Source of the DNA: Oscillospiraceae bacterium
GTDB taxonomy: Bacteria > Bacillota > Clostridia > Oscillospirales > CAG-272
Direction: 5' to 3'
Length of the DNA: 64,000 nucleotides
Assembly: GCA_015063795.1 (NCBI GenBank)
Contig: SVTL01000007.1
Coordinates: 34,505 to 98,504, forward strand
The notes below the pieces were generated by a model. It was not told where the DNA came from, did not search any database, and was given only the letters and a program-made list of their open reading frames with translations. The position numbers were made by a program, and so were the translations under genes. Positions 34,870-42,882 of this stretch are shown here, piece by piece (the stretch's first letter is position 1; the number at the start of each line of letters is the position of its first letter).

Positions 34870-35109
34870 TTAGTTTAGGTCTTCTCCATCGGCATCGAAG
34901 AGCCCCGAAAAGGGAATGCCGAGCTCAACAAACAGCTCGCTCACCGAATCGACGCCGAAACGGTCGGCCAGATCGTCGAGATCCATCTTCTCCGCGCAGG
35001 CAGGGCAGATGATGTGCTCATCGATCTGGAAATAGGATGATGTGTGCGCGCCGCACTCTCCGCAGAGCGGATCAGACGGACGGCAGGGATAAAAATCAGA
35101 CAAGGGCAT
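34870..35109 (-). CDS. Small zinc-ribbon protein
   Basis: A 79-residue acidic protein. CGECG (residues 16-20) and CPAC (residues 35-38) form one probable zinc site; the rest is Asp- and Leu-rich, DLDDLADRFGVDSVSELF. Start ATG 35109 follows TTAGGAGGT, a strong site. It precedes the sigma region-4-like gene by 26 bases, so the two are probably co-transcribed. No family recognised. Confidence 0.7.
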   Translation of the reverse strand: MPLSDFYPCRPSDPLCGECGAHTSSYFQIDEHIICPACAEKMDLDDLADRFGVDSVSELFVELGIPFSGLFDADGEDLN

Positions 35110-35624
35110 AACCTCCTAACGTATGAAGAACATATGTTCGTTTGTTTCCGGATTCATTATACCACAACGAAGAAGAAAGCGCAAGATGTCAATACCATTT
35201 TTTTTATTTTACATCTACTTCGAAAAAAGTTTAAAAACGGGGAGAAAACGCACAAAAGATCACAAAAGATCACAAAATTGTGCAACTTGTACAGATGTAG
35301 AAAAAAACGCCTTTATTTTGTGCAAATCGCACAACGAAAAAGCCCTGTTTTTACTTGTGAACAATTCGTTGCCAAAGAATGATGACATGTTCTTTGGTGA
35401 AAAAGTCGAAAACCGAAAAAGAGAAAAGTTGCAAAAAACGGCTTAAAATCGCTATTTTTCACGGTTTTTTCGCACGGTTTTTGTAAAAAAACGGAAAAGG
35501 CACAACAAACGCTGATCCCGTTTTGGCAAAAAACGGAAAGACGGAGCGCCGGAAAATGGTTTTTGCTTTCGGTTTCTTTCTCGAAATCGGCGAAAACGGA
35601 AGATTCAATCCTTTTTGGACCTAC
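35110..35624. other. A+T-rich intergenic region with short repeats, no gene seen
   Basis: About 515 bases between the divergent small-regulator genes and the large transporter operon. It contains 2.8 tandem copies of CACAAAAGAT (35251-35278), a TTGTGC-AAATC-GCACAA inverted repeat (35318-35334) with another TTGTGCAA nearby, and several ACGGTTTTTT/AAAACGG runs. Open frames here on the plus strand have no ribosome-binding site and Lys/Arg-rich low-complexity content, so I do not call them. It may be a regulatory region or a decayed insertion. Confidence 0.55.
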
Positions 35625-35653
35625 TTGACAGTTTTTTGGCTTTGTGATACTAT
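35625..35653 (+). promoter_or_regulatory. Promoter of the glycan-type transporter operon
   Basis: -35 TTGACA (35625-35630), 17-bp spacer, -10 TACTAT (35648-35653), about 70 bases before the first start codon. Confidence 0.75.
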
Positions 35654-35729
35654 ATATTAGTATGAGAAACTGGGTTTACCACCCTCTTTCTTTGCGTTCC
35701 AAAGCAAAAGTTTACTTGGAGGAAAGGTT

Positions 35730-38700
35730 ATGAAAAGAACCAGATTAGCGAGAGCGTTTTGTCTTTTTCTGGCTGTCCTGATGGCGACCGGTGCCTTCTC
35801 GGCGTTCGGCGTATCGGCAGTCGGCGAAACCAAAACCTCGGACAACGGTGTTGTCGCCGTTGAAAAAAGCTCTCTGCAGCAGATGATGGAAATACTTGAC
35901 GTTATTTCCTATTACGAGTATGCAGAAAAGTATGCGGAGATCCCGCGCGCCAAGCAGCCGATCACCATTCAGGCGGCTGATTATCTGGCGTCGGAGACCA
36001 CTGCCGCTGTCACCGTGGAGACCGATTACGAGGGCTCGACCGGCAAGTCTCTTGCCACGCCTTCGGACGGTAAGGTCTCTTGGGAAGTGAACATTCCCGA
36101 GGACGGTAAGTATGCAGTCAAATTTGTGTACTATCCCACGCTGGGCAAGGCATCCGCCATTGAAAGAATGATGTACATCGACGGCTTCATCCCGTTCGCA
36201 GAAGCCCGTTCGCTGACGGCCACCAAGAGCTGGGAGGACGTGTATGAGGGCGAGTTCGGTGTGTTCGTAAGAGACATCAACGACAACCAGATCCGCCCCG
36301 AAAAGGCACAGAAGCCCTTCTGGACCGAGTATGTGGCAACAGACTCCACCGGTTACAATGTGAACCCCCTGGAGTTCTACTTCACCGCGGGCAAGCACGT
36401 GATCACGCTTGAGTCGGTCCGTGAGCCTATGGTGCTCAAGGAGATCACGCTGTATCCTTATGAGGATCTGCCTACCTATGCCGAGGTTCTCGCTGAGTAC
36501 GAGAAGAAGGGATATAAGGAAGTTTCTGCCGATGCCACCCTGCACATCCCGGCTGAGATCTCCTCCAGAACCTCCGAGCAGACCATCTACCCCATTTCCG
36601 ACCGTACCAGCCCGATCACCGAGCCGCAGGATGCGTCTCTGGTCCGACTGAACACCATCGGTGCCGAGAAGTGGAAGACCGTCGGCCAGTGGGTTGAGTA
36701 TGACGTGGATGTCAAGGAAAGCGGCCTTTACAAGATCGTGCTGCGCTTCAAGCAGTCCGAGCTGGCCGGTATGTACACGTCCAGAAAGTTATATATAAAT
36801 GGAGAGGTTCCGTTCGAGGAGGCCAACTATCTGCAGTTCAACTTCGACAACAACTGGCAGGTCAAGGCTCTCAACGACGGCTCGCAGGAGTTCCTGTTCT
36901 ATCTGGAAAAGGGAACCAACACGCTCCGTTTTGAAGTTGTTCTCGGTCACTTGGGCGAGATCCTTCGCCGTGCCCAGGATGCACTGAATATGATGAACAC
37001 CACCTATACCTCGATTTTGAAGATCACGGGTTCCACCCCTGACCAGTACCGTGACTACGACTTTGCTGCACTGATCCCCGATGAGATCGGTATGCTCGGC
37101 CTTGCCGCCCAGGCTCTGCGCGGTGTGTCCGAGGAGCTGGTTTCCATCACCGGTCAGCGCGGATCGCACGTGGCCACGCTGGATAAAGTGTTCGTCCTTC
37201 TCGAAAGAATGTACGAGGATGAGGACGAGATCGCCAAGAACCTTTCCAACCTGAAAACATACATAGGTACTCTCGGAACTTGGCTTGCCAGCTCGATCAG
37301 TATGCCTCTGGAGGTCGACTACATCAATCTTCAGAATTCCACTGAGGCTCTGCCGGCTGCCAACGCCAACTTCTTCCAGAAGATGTGGCACGAGATCAAA
37401 GCCTTTGTCATGAGCTTCTTCTCCGACTACAGCTCGCTGGGCAGCACCTCCGAGGAGGTCAGCGGCGAGGCTGTTGAGGTTTGGGTCACCACCGGACGCG
37501 AGAGATCCCAGATCCTCCGTTCGCTGATCGATAACGAGTTCACGCCTCACTCCAACATCAGCGTAAATCTGAAGCTGGTCGCAGGCGGTATCCTCCAGTC
37601 GACTCTTGCCGGCATCGGTCCCGACCTGGCAACGCTGAGCTCTGCCGACTGTATCAGCTATGCCATCCGTGATGCGGTTCTTCCCATCACACCTCATAGC
37701 TATGAGGATGAGGAAGGTGACGACGAGGCAACCAAGAAGCGCAATGCCGAGCTCCGCGAGATCTTCTCTGACTTCAATGAAGCGATCAAGGCATTCCCCG
37801 CTTCCTCCACCGTTCCGCTCACCCTTTACGGCGAGACCTTCGGTCTGCCCAACACCATGGCGTTCCCCATGCTCTTCTACCGCATGGATATCTTCGCTGA
37901 CCTCGGTCTCGAGGTTCCGAGAACCTGGGATGAGCTGCACGCCATCGTTCCCGTTCTCCAGAACAACTACATGGATGTCGGTTTCCCGCAGAAGCTGCCC
38001 GGCCTGAAGATGTTCCTCTATCAGAACGGCGGCGAGCTGTTTGCCGATGACGGTAAGCGAATCAACCTCGACTCCAACGTGGCGCTGACTGCCTTCGAGC
38101 AGCTCTGCGACCTGTTTGAAAAGTATAAGTTCCCGCTTAAATACGACTTCCCGAACCGTTTCAGAACCGGTGAGATGCCTCTGGGCATTGTGGACTATGT
38201 CACCAACTACAACCAGCTGGTCGTCTTCGCTCCTGAAATCGAGGGCCTTTGGGAATTCACCTCCCTGCCCGGCGTTGAGCATGAGGACGGTACCATCCGC
38301 AACGTATCGGTTACCGAAGTAACGGCCATTTCCATGCTGAAGGGCTGTGAGGGCAACGAAAAGAATGCTTGGGAGTACATGAAGTGGTACACCGGCGCTA
38401 CCTGCCAGTCCCGTTACTCCAGTGAGTTGGTTGCCATCGTCGGTCCCTCCTCGAAGTACAACACGGCCAACATCGAAGCGCTCGAGTCCATGCCCTGGAC
38501 CAGCCGTGAGTACTCCAACCTGATGCTTCAGTTCGAAAACACCGTGGGTGTTCCCGAATATCCCGGAAGCTATATCATTGACCGTTATGTAAGCTTCGCC
38601 TTCCTTGATGTTTACAACGACGGCGCTGATGCTGTGGAATCTCTGCTTGATATTGTTACCGATATCAACAAGGAAATTACCCGCAAGCGTAAAGAGTTCC

Positions 38701-38789
38701 ATTACGATTACCTCGAATTTGATTACTCCACCTCCGCACAGTACATCGAATCGGCCGACGGTTCTGCTGAAACCGAACAGGCATCCTAA
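35730..38789 (+). CDS. Giant extracellular solute-binding protein with N-terminal carbohydrate-binding-like modules
   Basis: A 1019-residue secreted protein. The signal peptide covers residues 1-30. Two beta-sandwich modules follow: residues 80-255 (GKVSWEVNIPEDGKYAVKF, then FTAGKHVITLESVREPMVL) and 270-405 (VGQWVEYDVDVKESGLYKIV, GTNTLRFEVVLG), both like CBM6/CBM35 domains. A helical linker covers about 405-575, and a family-1 binding fold covers about 580-1000 (VWVTTGRERS, YGETFGLPNTMAFPMLFYRMD, FADDG... and WEYMKWYTGA). Usual family-1 proteins are 400-450 residues. There is no lipobox; the first TM-like segment is the signal. It heads an operon with two permease pairs. It probably captures a large carbohydrate; the substrate is unknown. 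ATG 35730 follows GGAGGAAAGG. Confidence 0.9.
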   Translation: MKRTRLARAFCLFLAVLMATGAFSAFGVSAVGETKTSDNGVVAVEKSSLQQMMEILDVISYYEYAEKYAEIPRAKQPITIQAADYLASETTAAVTVETDYEGSTGKSLATPSDGKVSWEVNIPEDGKYAVKFVYYPTLGKASAIERMMYIDGFIPFAEARSLTATKSWEDVYEGEFGVFVRDINDNQIRPEKAQKPFWTEYVATDSTGYNVNPLEFYFTAGKHVITLESVREPMVLKEITLYPYEDLPTYAEVLAEYEKKGYKEVSADATLHIPAEISSRTSEQTIYPISDRTSPITEPQDASLVRLNTIGAEKWKTVGQWVEYDVDVKESGLYKIVLRFKQSELAGMYTSRKLYINGEVPFEEANYLQFNFDNNWQVKALNDGSQEFLFYLEKGTNTLRFEVVLGHLGEILRRAQDALNMMNTTYTSILKITGSTPDQYRDYDFAALIPDEIGMLGLAAQALRGVSEELVSITGQRGSHVATLDKVFVLLERMYEDEDEIAKNLSNLKTYIGTLGTWLASSISMPLEVDYINLQNSTEALPAANANFFQKMWHEIKAFVMSFFSDYSSLGSTSEEVSGEAVEVWVTTGRERSQILRSLIDNEFTPHSNISVNLKLVAGGILQSTLAGIGPDLATLSSADCISYAIRDAVLPITPHSYEDEEGDDEATKKRNAELREIFSDFNEAIKAFPASSTVPLTLYGETFGLPNTMAFPMLFYRMDIFADLGLEVPRTWDELHAIVPVLQNNYMDVGFPQKLPGLKMFLYQNGGELFADDGKRINLDSNVALTAFEQLCDLFEKYKFPLKYDFPNRFRTGEMPLGIVDYVTNYNQLVVFAPEIEGLWEFTSLPGVEHEDGTIRNVSVTEVTAISMLKGCEGNEKNAWEYMKWYTGATCQSRYSSELVAIVGPSSKYNTANIEALESMPWTSREYSNLMLQFENTVGVPEYPGSYIIDRYVSFAFLDVYNDGADAVESLLDIVTDINKEITRKRKEFHYDYLEFDYSTSAQYIESADGSAETEQAS

Positions 38790-38839
38790 AGGCGCACTGC
38801 CTTTTGAAGAATAAAATCAAGTAAGGAGAGAAAATTCTT

Positions 38840-39796
38840 ATGTCAGCCAATGCAGCCGTACAGGAAAAGAAAAAAGCTGTTGCAAGAAAAGACATGACGA
38901 AATGGCAGTGGACTTGGAAAGAGATCAAGCGCAATAAGGTCGCATATGTAATGGTGGCGCCCTTCATGCTGATCTTCACCCTGTTTACCGTTGTTCCGGT
39001 CGTCGTTTCGATGCTGCTCAGCTTTACCAACTTCAATATGCTTCAGGTTCCCGACATTGTCTTCATGGACAACTACATCACCCTGTTCCTTGATGACGAT
39101 ATCTTCCTCACGGCGATCCAGAACACCTTCGTGTTCGCGGTCATCGTCGGTCCGGCATCCTACGTTATCTCGTTCATCTGTGCGTGGTTCATCAACGAGC
39201 TTCCGCCCAAGATCCGTGCGATTGTTACCTTTATTTTCTACTCTCCCTCGATCTCGGGTTCTGCTTATCTGATGTGGACCATCGTGTTCAGCTCTGACGC
39301 TTACGGTTACGCCAACGCCATTTTGATCGACATGGGCATCATCGCCTCCCCGATTCTGTGGTTTGAGAATACGAAATATATCATGCCGATCTGTATCATC
39401 GTTGCGCTGTGGACCTCGCTGGGTGTATCCTTCCTGTCCTTCATCGCCGGTTTCCAGGGCATCGACAAGAGCCTGTTTGAGGCAGGCGCTGTGGACGGTG
39501 TCAAGAACCGTTGGCAGGAGCTGTGGTACATCACCCTTCCGACCATGAAGCCTCAGCTGATGTTCGGTGCTATCATGTCCATCACCAACTCCTTCGGCTT
39601 CGGCGCCATCGTTACCGCCCTCTGCGGTTTCCCGTCTTACGAGTATGCGGCACACACCATCATGCATCACCTGGAAGACTACGGTAACACCCGTTGGGAA
39701 GTCGGTTACGCTTCGGCGATCGCCACGATCCTGTTTGCCATCATGCTGGGAGCGAATATGGTGGTTAAGAAGATGCTCGGAAAGGTGGGTAAATAA
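38840..39796 (+). CDS. ABC sugar transporter permease, MalF-type (pair 1)
   Basis: A 318-residue membrane protein with six predicted helices after a cytoplasmic Lys-rich N-terminus. The EAA loop that contacts the ATPase is FEAGAVDGVKNRWQELWYITLPTM (about residues 213-236). Start ATG 38840 follows AAGGAGAG. It is 50 bases after the binding-protein gene and 2 bases before the MalG-type partner, so they form a heterodimeric channel. Confidence 0.94.
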   Translation: MSANAAVQEKKKAVARKDMTKWQWTWKEIKRNKVAYVMVAPFMLIFTLFTVVPVVVSMLLSFTNFNMLQVPDIVFMDNYITLFLDDDIFLTAIQNTFVFAVIVGPASYVISFICAWFINELPPKIRAIVTFIFYSPSISGSAYLMWTIVFSSDAYGYANAILIDMGIIASPILWFENTKYIMPICIIVALWTSLGVSFLSFIAGFQGIDKSLFEAGAVDGVKNRWQELWYITLPTMKPQLMFGAIMSITNSFGFGAIVTALCGFPSYEYAAHTIMHHLEDYGNTRWEVGYASAIATILFAIMLGANMVVKKMLGKVGK

Positions 39797-39798
39797 AG

Positions 39799-40671
39799 GT
39801 GAAAAAACTTCGTACCAGAAAGCATACCGTTGTCCTCAACCGCTCTGCGGGCGGCGACGCGGGCATTGCTGTCTTCCTGATCCTGATGGGCGCCTTCCTT
39901 TTCCTTCCTATGTATTATACGGTCATTCAGTCGCTGAAGCCGCTGGATGAGCTGTGGATGTTCCCGCCCCGCTTCTATGTTTCCAACCCCTCGTTTGAGA
40001 ACTTCTCCGAGCTGCTCTACCTGATGAGCGACTCCTGGGTACCGTTCTCCCGTTACATTTTCAACACCGTGTTCATTTCGGTGACCGGTACGTTTGGCAA
40101 CCTGCTCTTCGCCTCCCTGTGTGCGTATGCACTGGCGAAGATCAAGTTCCCCGGACGCGGCTGGATGTTCCAGGTCGTCGTCCTCTCGCTGATGTTCCAC
40201 TCCACGGTCTCCGCCATCGCCAACTACATCACCCTCGGTACTCTCGGCTGGCTGGATACCTACCTGGCCCGTGTGGTCCCTGCCTGGGGCTCCACCCTCG
40301 GTCTTTACCTGATGAAGCAGTTCATGGAAACCAACGTCCATGATTCGATTCTGGAAAGTGCCCGTATCGACGGCGCCAAGGAGTTCAAGATCTATTGGAC
40401 GATCGCCATGCCGATGGTTAAGCCCGCTTGGCTGACGCTGATCGTGTATTGCTTCAAGGATCTGTGGAACACCGGTGCTTCCATTTACATTCAGTCCGAG
40501 CAGCTGAAAACCTTCAACTACGCCGTTTCTCAGCTGGTCGCTGACGGTATCTCCCGTCAGGGTGCATCGGCCGCCGCCGCGGTTATTACCATGCTGGTGC
40601 CGATCATCGTCTTCATTCTCACGCAGAGTAACATACTCGAGACGATGGGCTCGTCCGGTATGAAGGATTAA
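39799..40671 (+). CDS. ABC sugar transporter permease, MalG-type (pair 1)
   Basis: A 290-residue permease with six helices. EAA loop LESARIDGAKEFKIYWTIAMPMVKP (about residues 186-210). The family feature NTVFISVTGTFGNLLFASLCAYALAKIKF lies near residue 89. The start is GTG 39799, directly after the partner's stop, with GGAAAGGTGG upstream inside the partner's end, which implies translational coupling. Confidence 0.94.
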   Translation: MKKLRTRKHTVVLNRSAGGDAGIAVFLILMGAFLFLPMYYTVIQSLKPLDELWMFPPRFYVSNPSFENFSELLYLMSDSWVPFSRYIFNTVFISVTGTFGNLLFASLCAYALAKIKFPGRGWMFQVVVLSLMFHSTVSAIANYITLGTLGWLDTYLARVVPAWGSTLGLYLMKQFMETNVHDSILESARIDGAKEFKIYWTIAMPMVKPAWLTLIVYCFKDLWNTGASIYIQSEQLKTFNYAVSQLVADGISRQGASAAAAVITMLVPIIVFILTQSNILETMGSSGMKD

Positions 40672-40683
40672 GGAGGAAAGGAA

Positions 40684-42864
40684 ATGAAATCGAAATTCAC
40701 GCGCTTTATTGCCATTTCCATGGTCCTCGTCCTTCTGCTGGGTACGGTCACCGCGTTCGCCGCTTCGTCTTACGGTACGTACATCTACGCTAAGGACGGC
40801 TTCTCCATGACCAGCCCCGATGCGTACACGCCTACGCTGCTTATCGACTCCGCTTACATGGGTCTGGTTGAGGCAACCGAAAAGAAGCTGACCTCGCCCT
40901 CTGATATTGAAGTGGACGAAAACGATCATGTTTACATCGCCGATGCCGACAACGACCGCATCGTGGTTCTCGACGAGTACTACAAGTTCAAGTTCACCAT
41001 CGACAAGTTCATCAACGGCAACGGTATTCCCGATGCCCTTGATAATCCCCAGGGCCTGTTCGTCGGCAATGGCAAGATCTATGTTGCTGATACCGACAAC
41101 AAGAGAATCGCCATCTTCAACCAGGAGGACGGCTCGTTCTACACCATCGTTGAGCAGCCGGAGGACGAAGTCTTCCCGGAAGGCTCGGTTTACCGCCCGA
41201 TCGCTGTCGCCGTTGACAAGTCGGGAAGAATGTACATCGTTTCCTCTTCGACCTACATGGGCGTCATCGCCATGAACGAACAGTCCGAGTTCCAGGGCTT
41301 CATCGGTGCGCAGAAGGTTACCATCAGCACCATGGACATCATCTGGAGATACTTCCAGACCAAGGAACAGCGCGCAAGAAGCGAGCAGTACATCTCCACC
41401 AACTTCAACAACATCGATATCGATGATCGCGGCTTTATCTACGTCACGTCCGACCAGATCGCCGAGTCCAGCCAGCAGGCTGCGGTCAAGAGCAAGGGAA
41501 GCACCTATTCTCCCGTGAAGAAGCTCAACACCGCCGGCGACGATATTATGAAGAGAAACGGCTTCTTCGGCTTCGGTGAGGTCTCCACTCTGACCAAGAC
41601 CACCAGCCAGATGACCAACCAGGGCACCACCGTTTCCAGCACCTCCACCATCACCGGTGTTTCCCAGATCACCGACGTTGCTCTCGGCGAGGAAGGCACC
41701 TGGTCCATCATCGATGCCAAGCGCCAGAAGGTTCTCACCTATGATGAAAACGGCTCTCTGCTCTTCATCTTCGGCGACCAGGGCTCTCAGCTCGGTAACC
41801 TGAAGGGCATCAAGGCTCTCTGCTATCAGGGCAGCCGCCTGCTCCTCCTCGATAAGAGCACCGCTTCCATCTCGGTTTACACCAGAACCGAGTACGGCGA
41901 TATCCTCATCGGCGCTCTGAGAAATCAGAACAACCGTAACTACGATAAGGCCAAGGAAGACTGGGAGAACATTCTCCAGAGAAACAACAACTTCGATGCC
42001 GCTTATATCGGTATCGGTAAAGCCCTCCACCGCTCCGGCGACTGGGAAGGCGCAATGGAATACTACAAGAACGCTTACGATACCGAGAATTACTCCAACT
42101 CCTTCAAGATGTTCCGTAAGGAGTGGGTAAGCAAGTACATCCTGCTTGTTCCCGTGGTGATCATTATCGTCTGCGTGGCTCTGACCAAGTTCTTCGGCTA
42201 TGCTGCCAAGGTCAACTCCAAGGTGGCTGTGTCCGGCAAGAAGAAGACGCTCTGGCATGAGTTTATCTACGGCTTCCATGTAATCTTCCATCCCTTTGAC
42301 GGCTTCTGGGATCTGAAGCATGAAAAACGCGGTTCGATGCGTGCAGCGCTGATCTACATCGTGCTGGCCATCCTGACCTTCACCTACCAGTCGGTCGGTA
42401 AGGGCTATGCCTTCAATCCCTACAACAATTACATCAGCATCTTCGCTCAGATTCTTTCGGTTCTCGTGCCCGTCTTCCTGTGGGTGCTCGCCAACTGGTG
42501 CTTCACCACGCTGTTTGAAGGCGAAGGCAGCCTGAAGGATATCTTCATCGCCACCGCTTATGCAACCCTGCCGCTCACGCTGCTGCTGGTCCCCTCCGTT
42601 ATCTGCACGTACTTCCTCACCACCAGCGAAGCTTCGGTCGTCAACCTGCTCGAGTCTGTGGCATGGATCTGGGTCGGCCTTCTGGTCTTCTTCGGATCGC
42701 AGGTCACCCATGACTACACGCTGATCAAGAACGTTGCCATGTGCCTGTGCACCATCGTCGGTATGGTGTTCCTGATGTTCGTGGCCATCCTGTTCAGCTC
42801 CATGTTGGTCAACGTTGTCAACTTTGTCACCAGCATCGTAACCGAAATCAGTTACCGAATGTAA
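40684..42864 (+). CDS. Secreted beta-propeller / TPR / Yip1-type membrane fusion protein
   Basis: A 726-residue protein. Signal peptide 1-27. Residues 60-410 form NHL-like propeller blades with repeated (V/I)YVADTDNKRIAIF motifs (SPSDIEVDENDHVYIADADN, NPQGLFVGNGKIYVADTDN, ITDVALGEEG). Residues 418-470 hold TPR-like repeats (YDKAKEDWENILQRNNNFD, HRSGDWEGAMEYYKNAY). A membrane helix follows at 484-506, then a cytosolic segment and a Yip1-family domain of five helices (about 520-720). Propeller and TPR should be outside, Yip1 in the membrane. Yip1 is otherwise known from vesicle trafficking and from uncharacterised bacterial proteins. Start ATG 40684 follows AAGGAGGAAAG. The role in transport is unknown. 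Confidence 0.87.
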   Translation: MKSKFTRFIAISMVLVLLLGTVTAFAASSYGTYIYAKDGFSMTSPDAYTPTLLIDSAYMGLVEATEKKLTSPSDIEVDENDHVYIADADNDRIVVLDEYYKFKFTIDKFINGNGIPDALDNPQGLFVGNGKIYVADTDNKRIAIFNQEDGSFYTIVEQPEDEVFPEGSVYRPIAVAVDKSGRMYIVSSSTYMGVIAMNEQSEFQGFIGAQKVTISTMDIIWRYFQTKEQRARSEQYISTNFNNIDIDDRGFIYVTSDQIAESSQQAAVKSKGSTYSPVKKLNTAGDDIMKRNGFFGFGEVSTLTKTTSQMTNQGTTVSSTSTITGVSQITDVALGEEGTWSIIDAKRQKVLTYDENGSLLFIFGDQGSQLGNLKGIKALCYQGSRLLLLDKSTASISVYTRTEYGDILIGALRNQNNRNYDKAKEDWENILQRNNNFDAAYIGIGKALHRSGDWEGAMEYYKNAYDTENYSNSFKMFRKEWVSKYILLVPVVIIIVCVALTKFFGYAAKVNSKVAVSGKKKTLWHEFIYGFHVIFHPFDGFWDLKHEKRGSMRAALIYIVLAILTFTYQSVGKGYAFNPYNNYISIFAQILSVLVPVFLWVLANWCFTTLFEGEGSLKDIFIATAYATLPLTLLLVPSVICTYFLTTSEASVVNLLESVAWIWVGLLVFFGSQVTHDYTLIKNVAMCLCTIVGMVFLMFVAILFSSMLVNVVNFVTSIVTEISYRM

Positions 42865-42882
42865 AGGAAGGAGGATACAACA

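Noticed and set aside
35251..35278. Short tandem repeat as a possible CRISPR array
   Set aside because: The unit is 10 bp, adjacent without spacers, and there are no cas genes; no CRISPR array was seen anywhere in the window.
35044..35446. Two overlapping plus-strand frames of about 110 codons
   Set aside because: They have no ribosome-binding site, are Lys/Arg/Phe-rich low complexity, and overlap a better-supported minus-strand gene start.
36789..38702. A 637-codon minus-strand frame inside the giant binding protein
   Set aside because: It is an antisense shadow of a gene with signal peptide, domains and operon context on the other strand.
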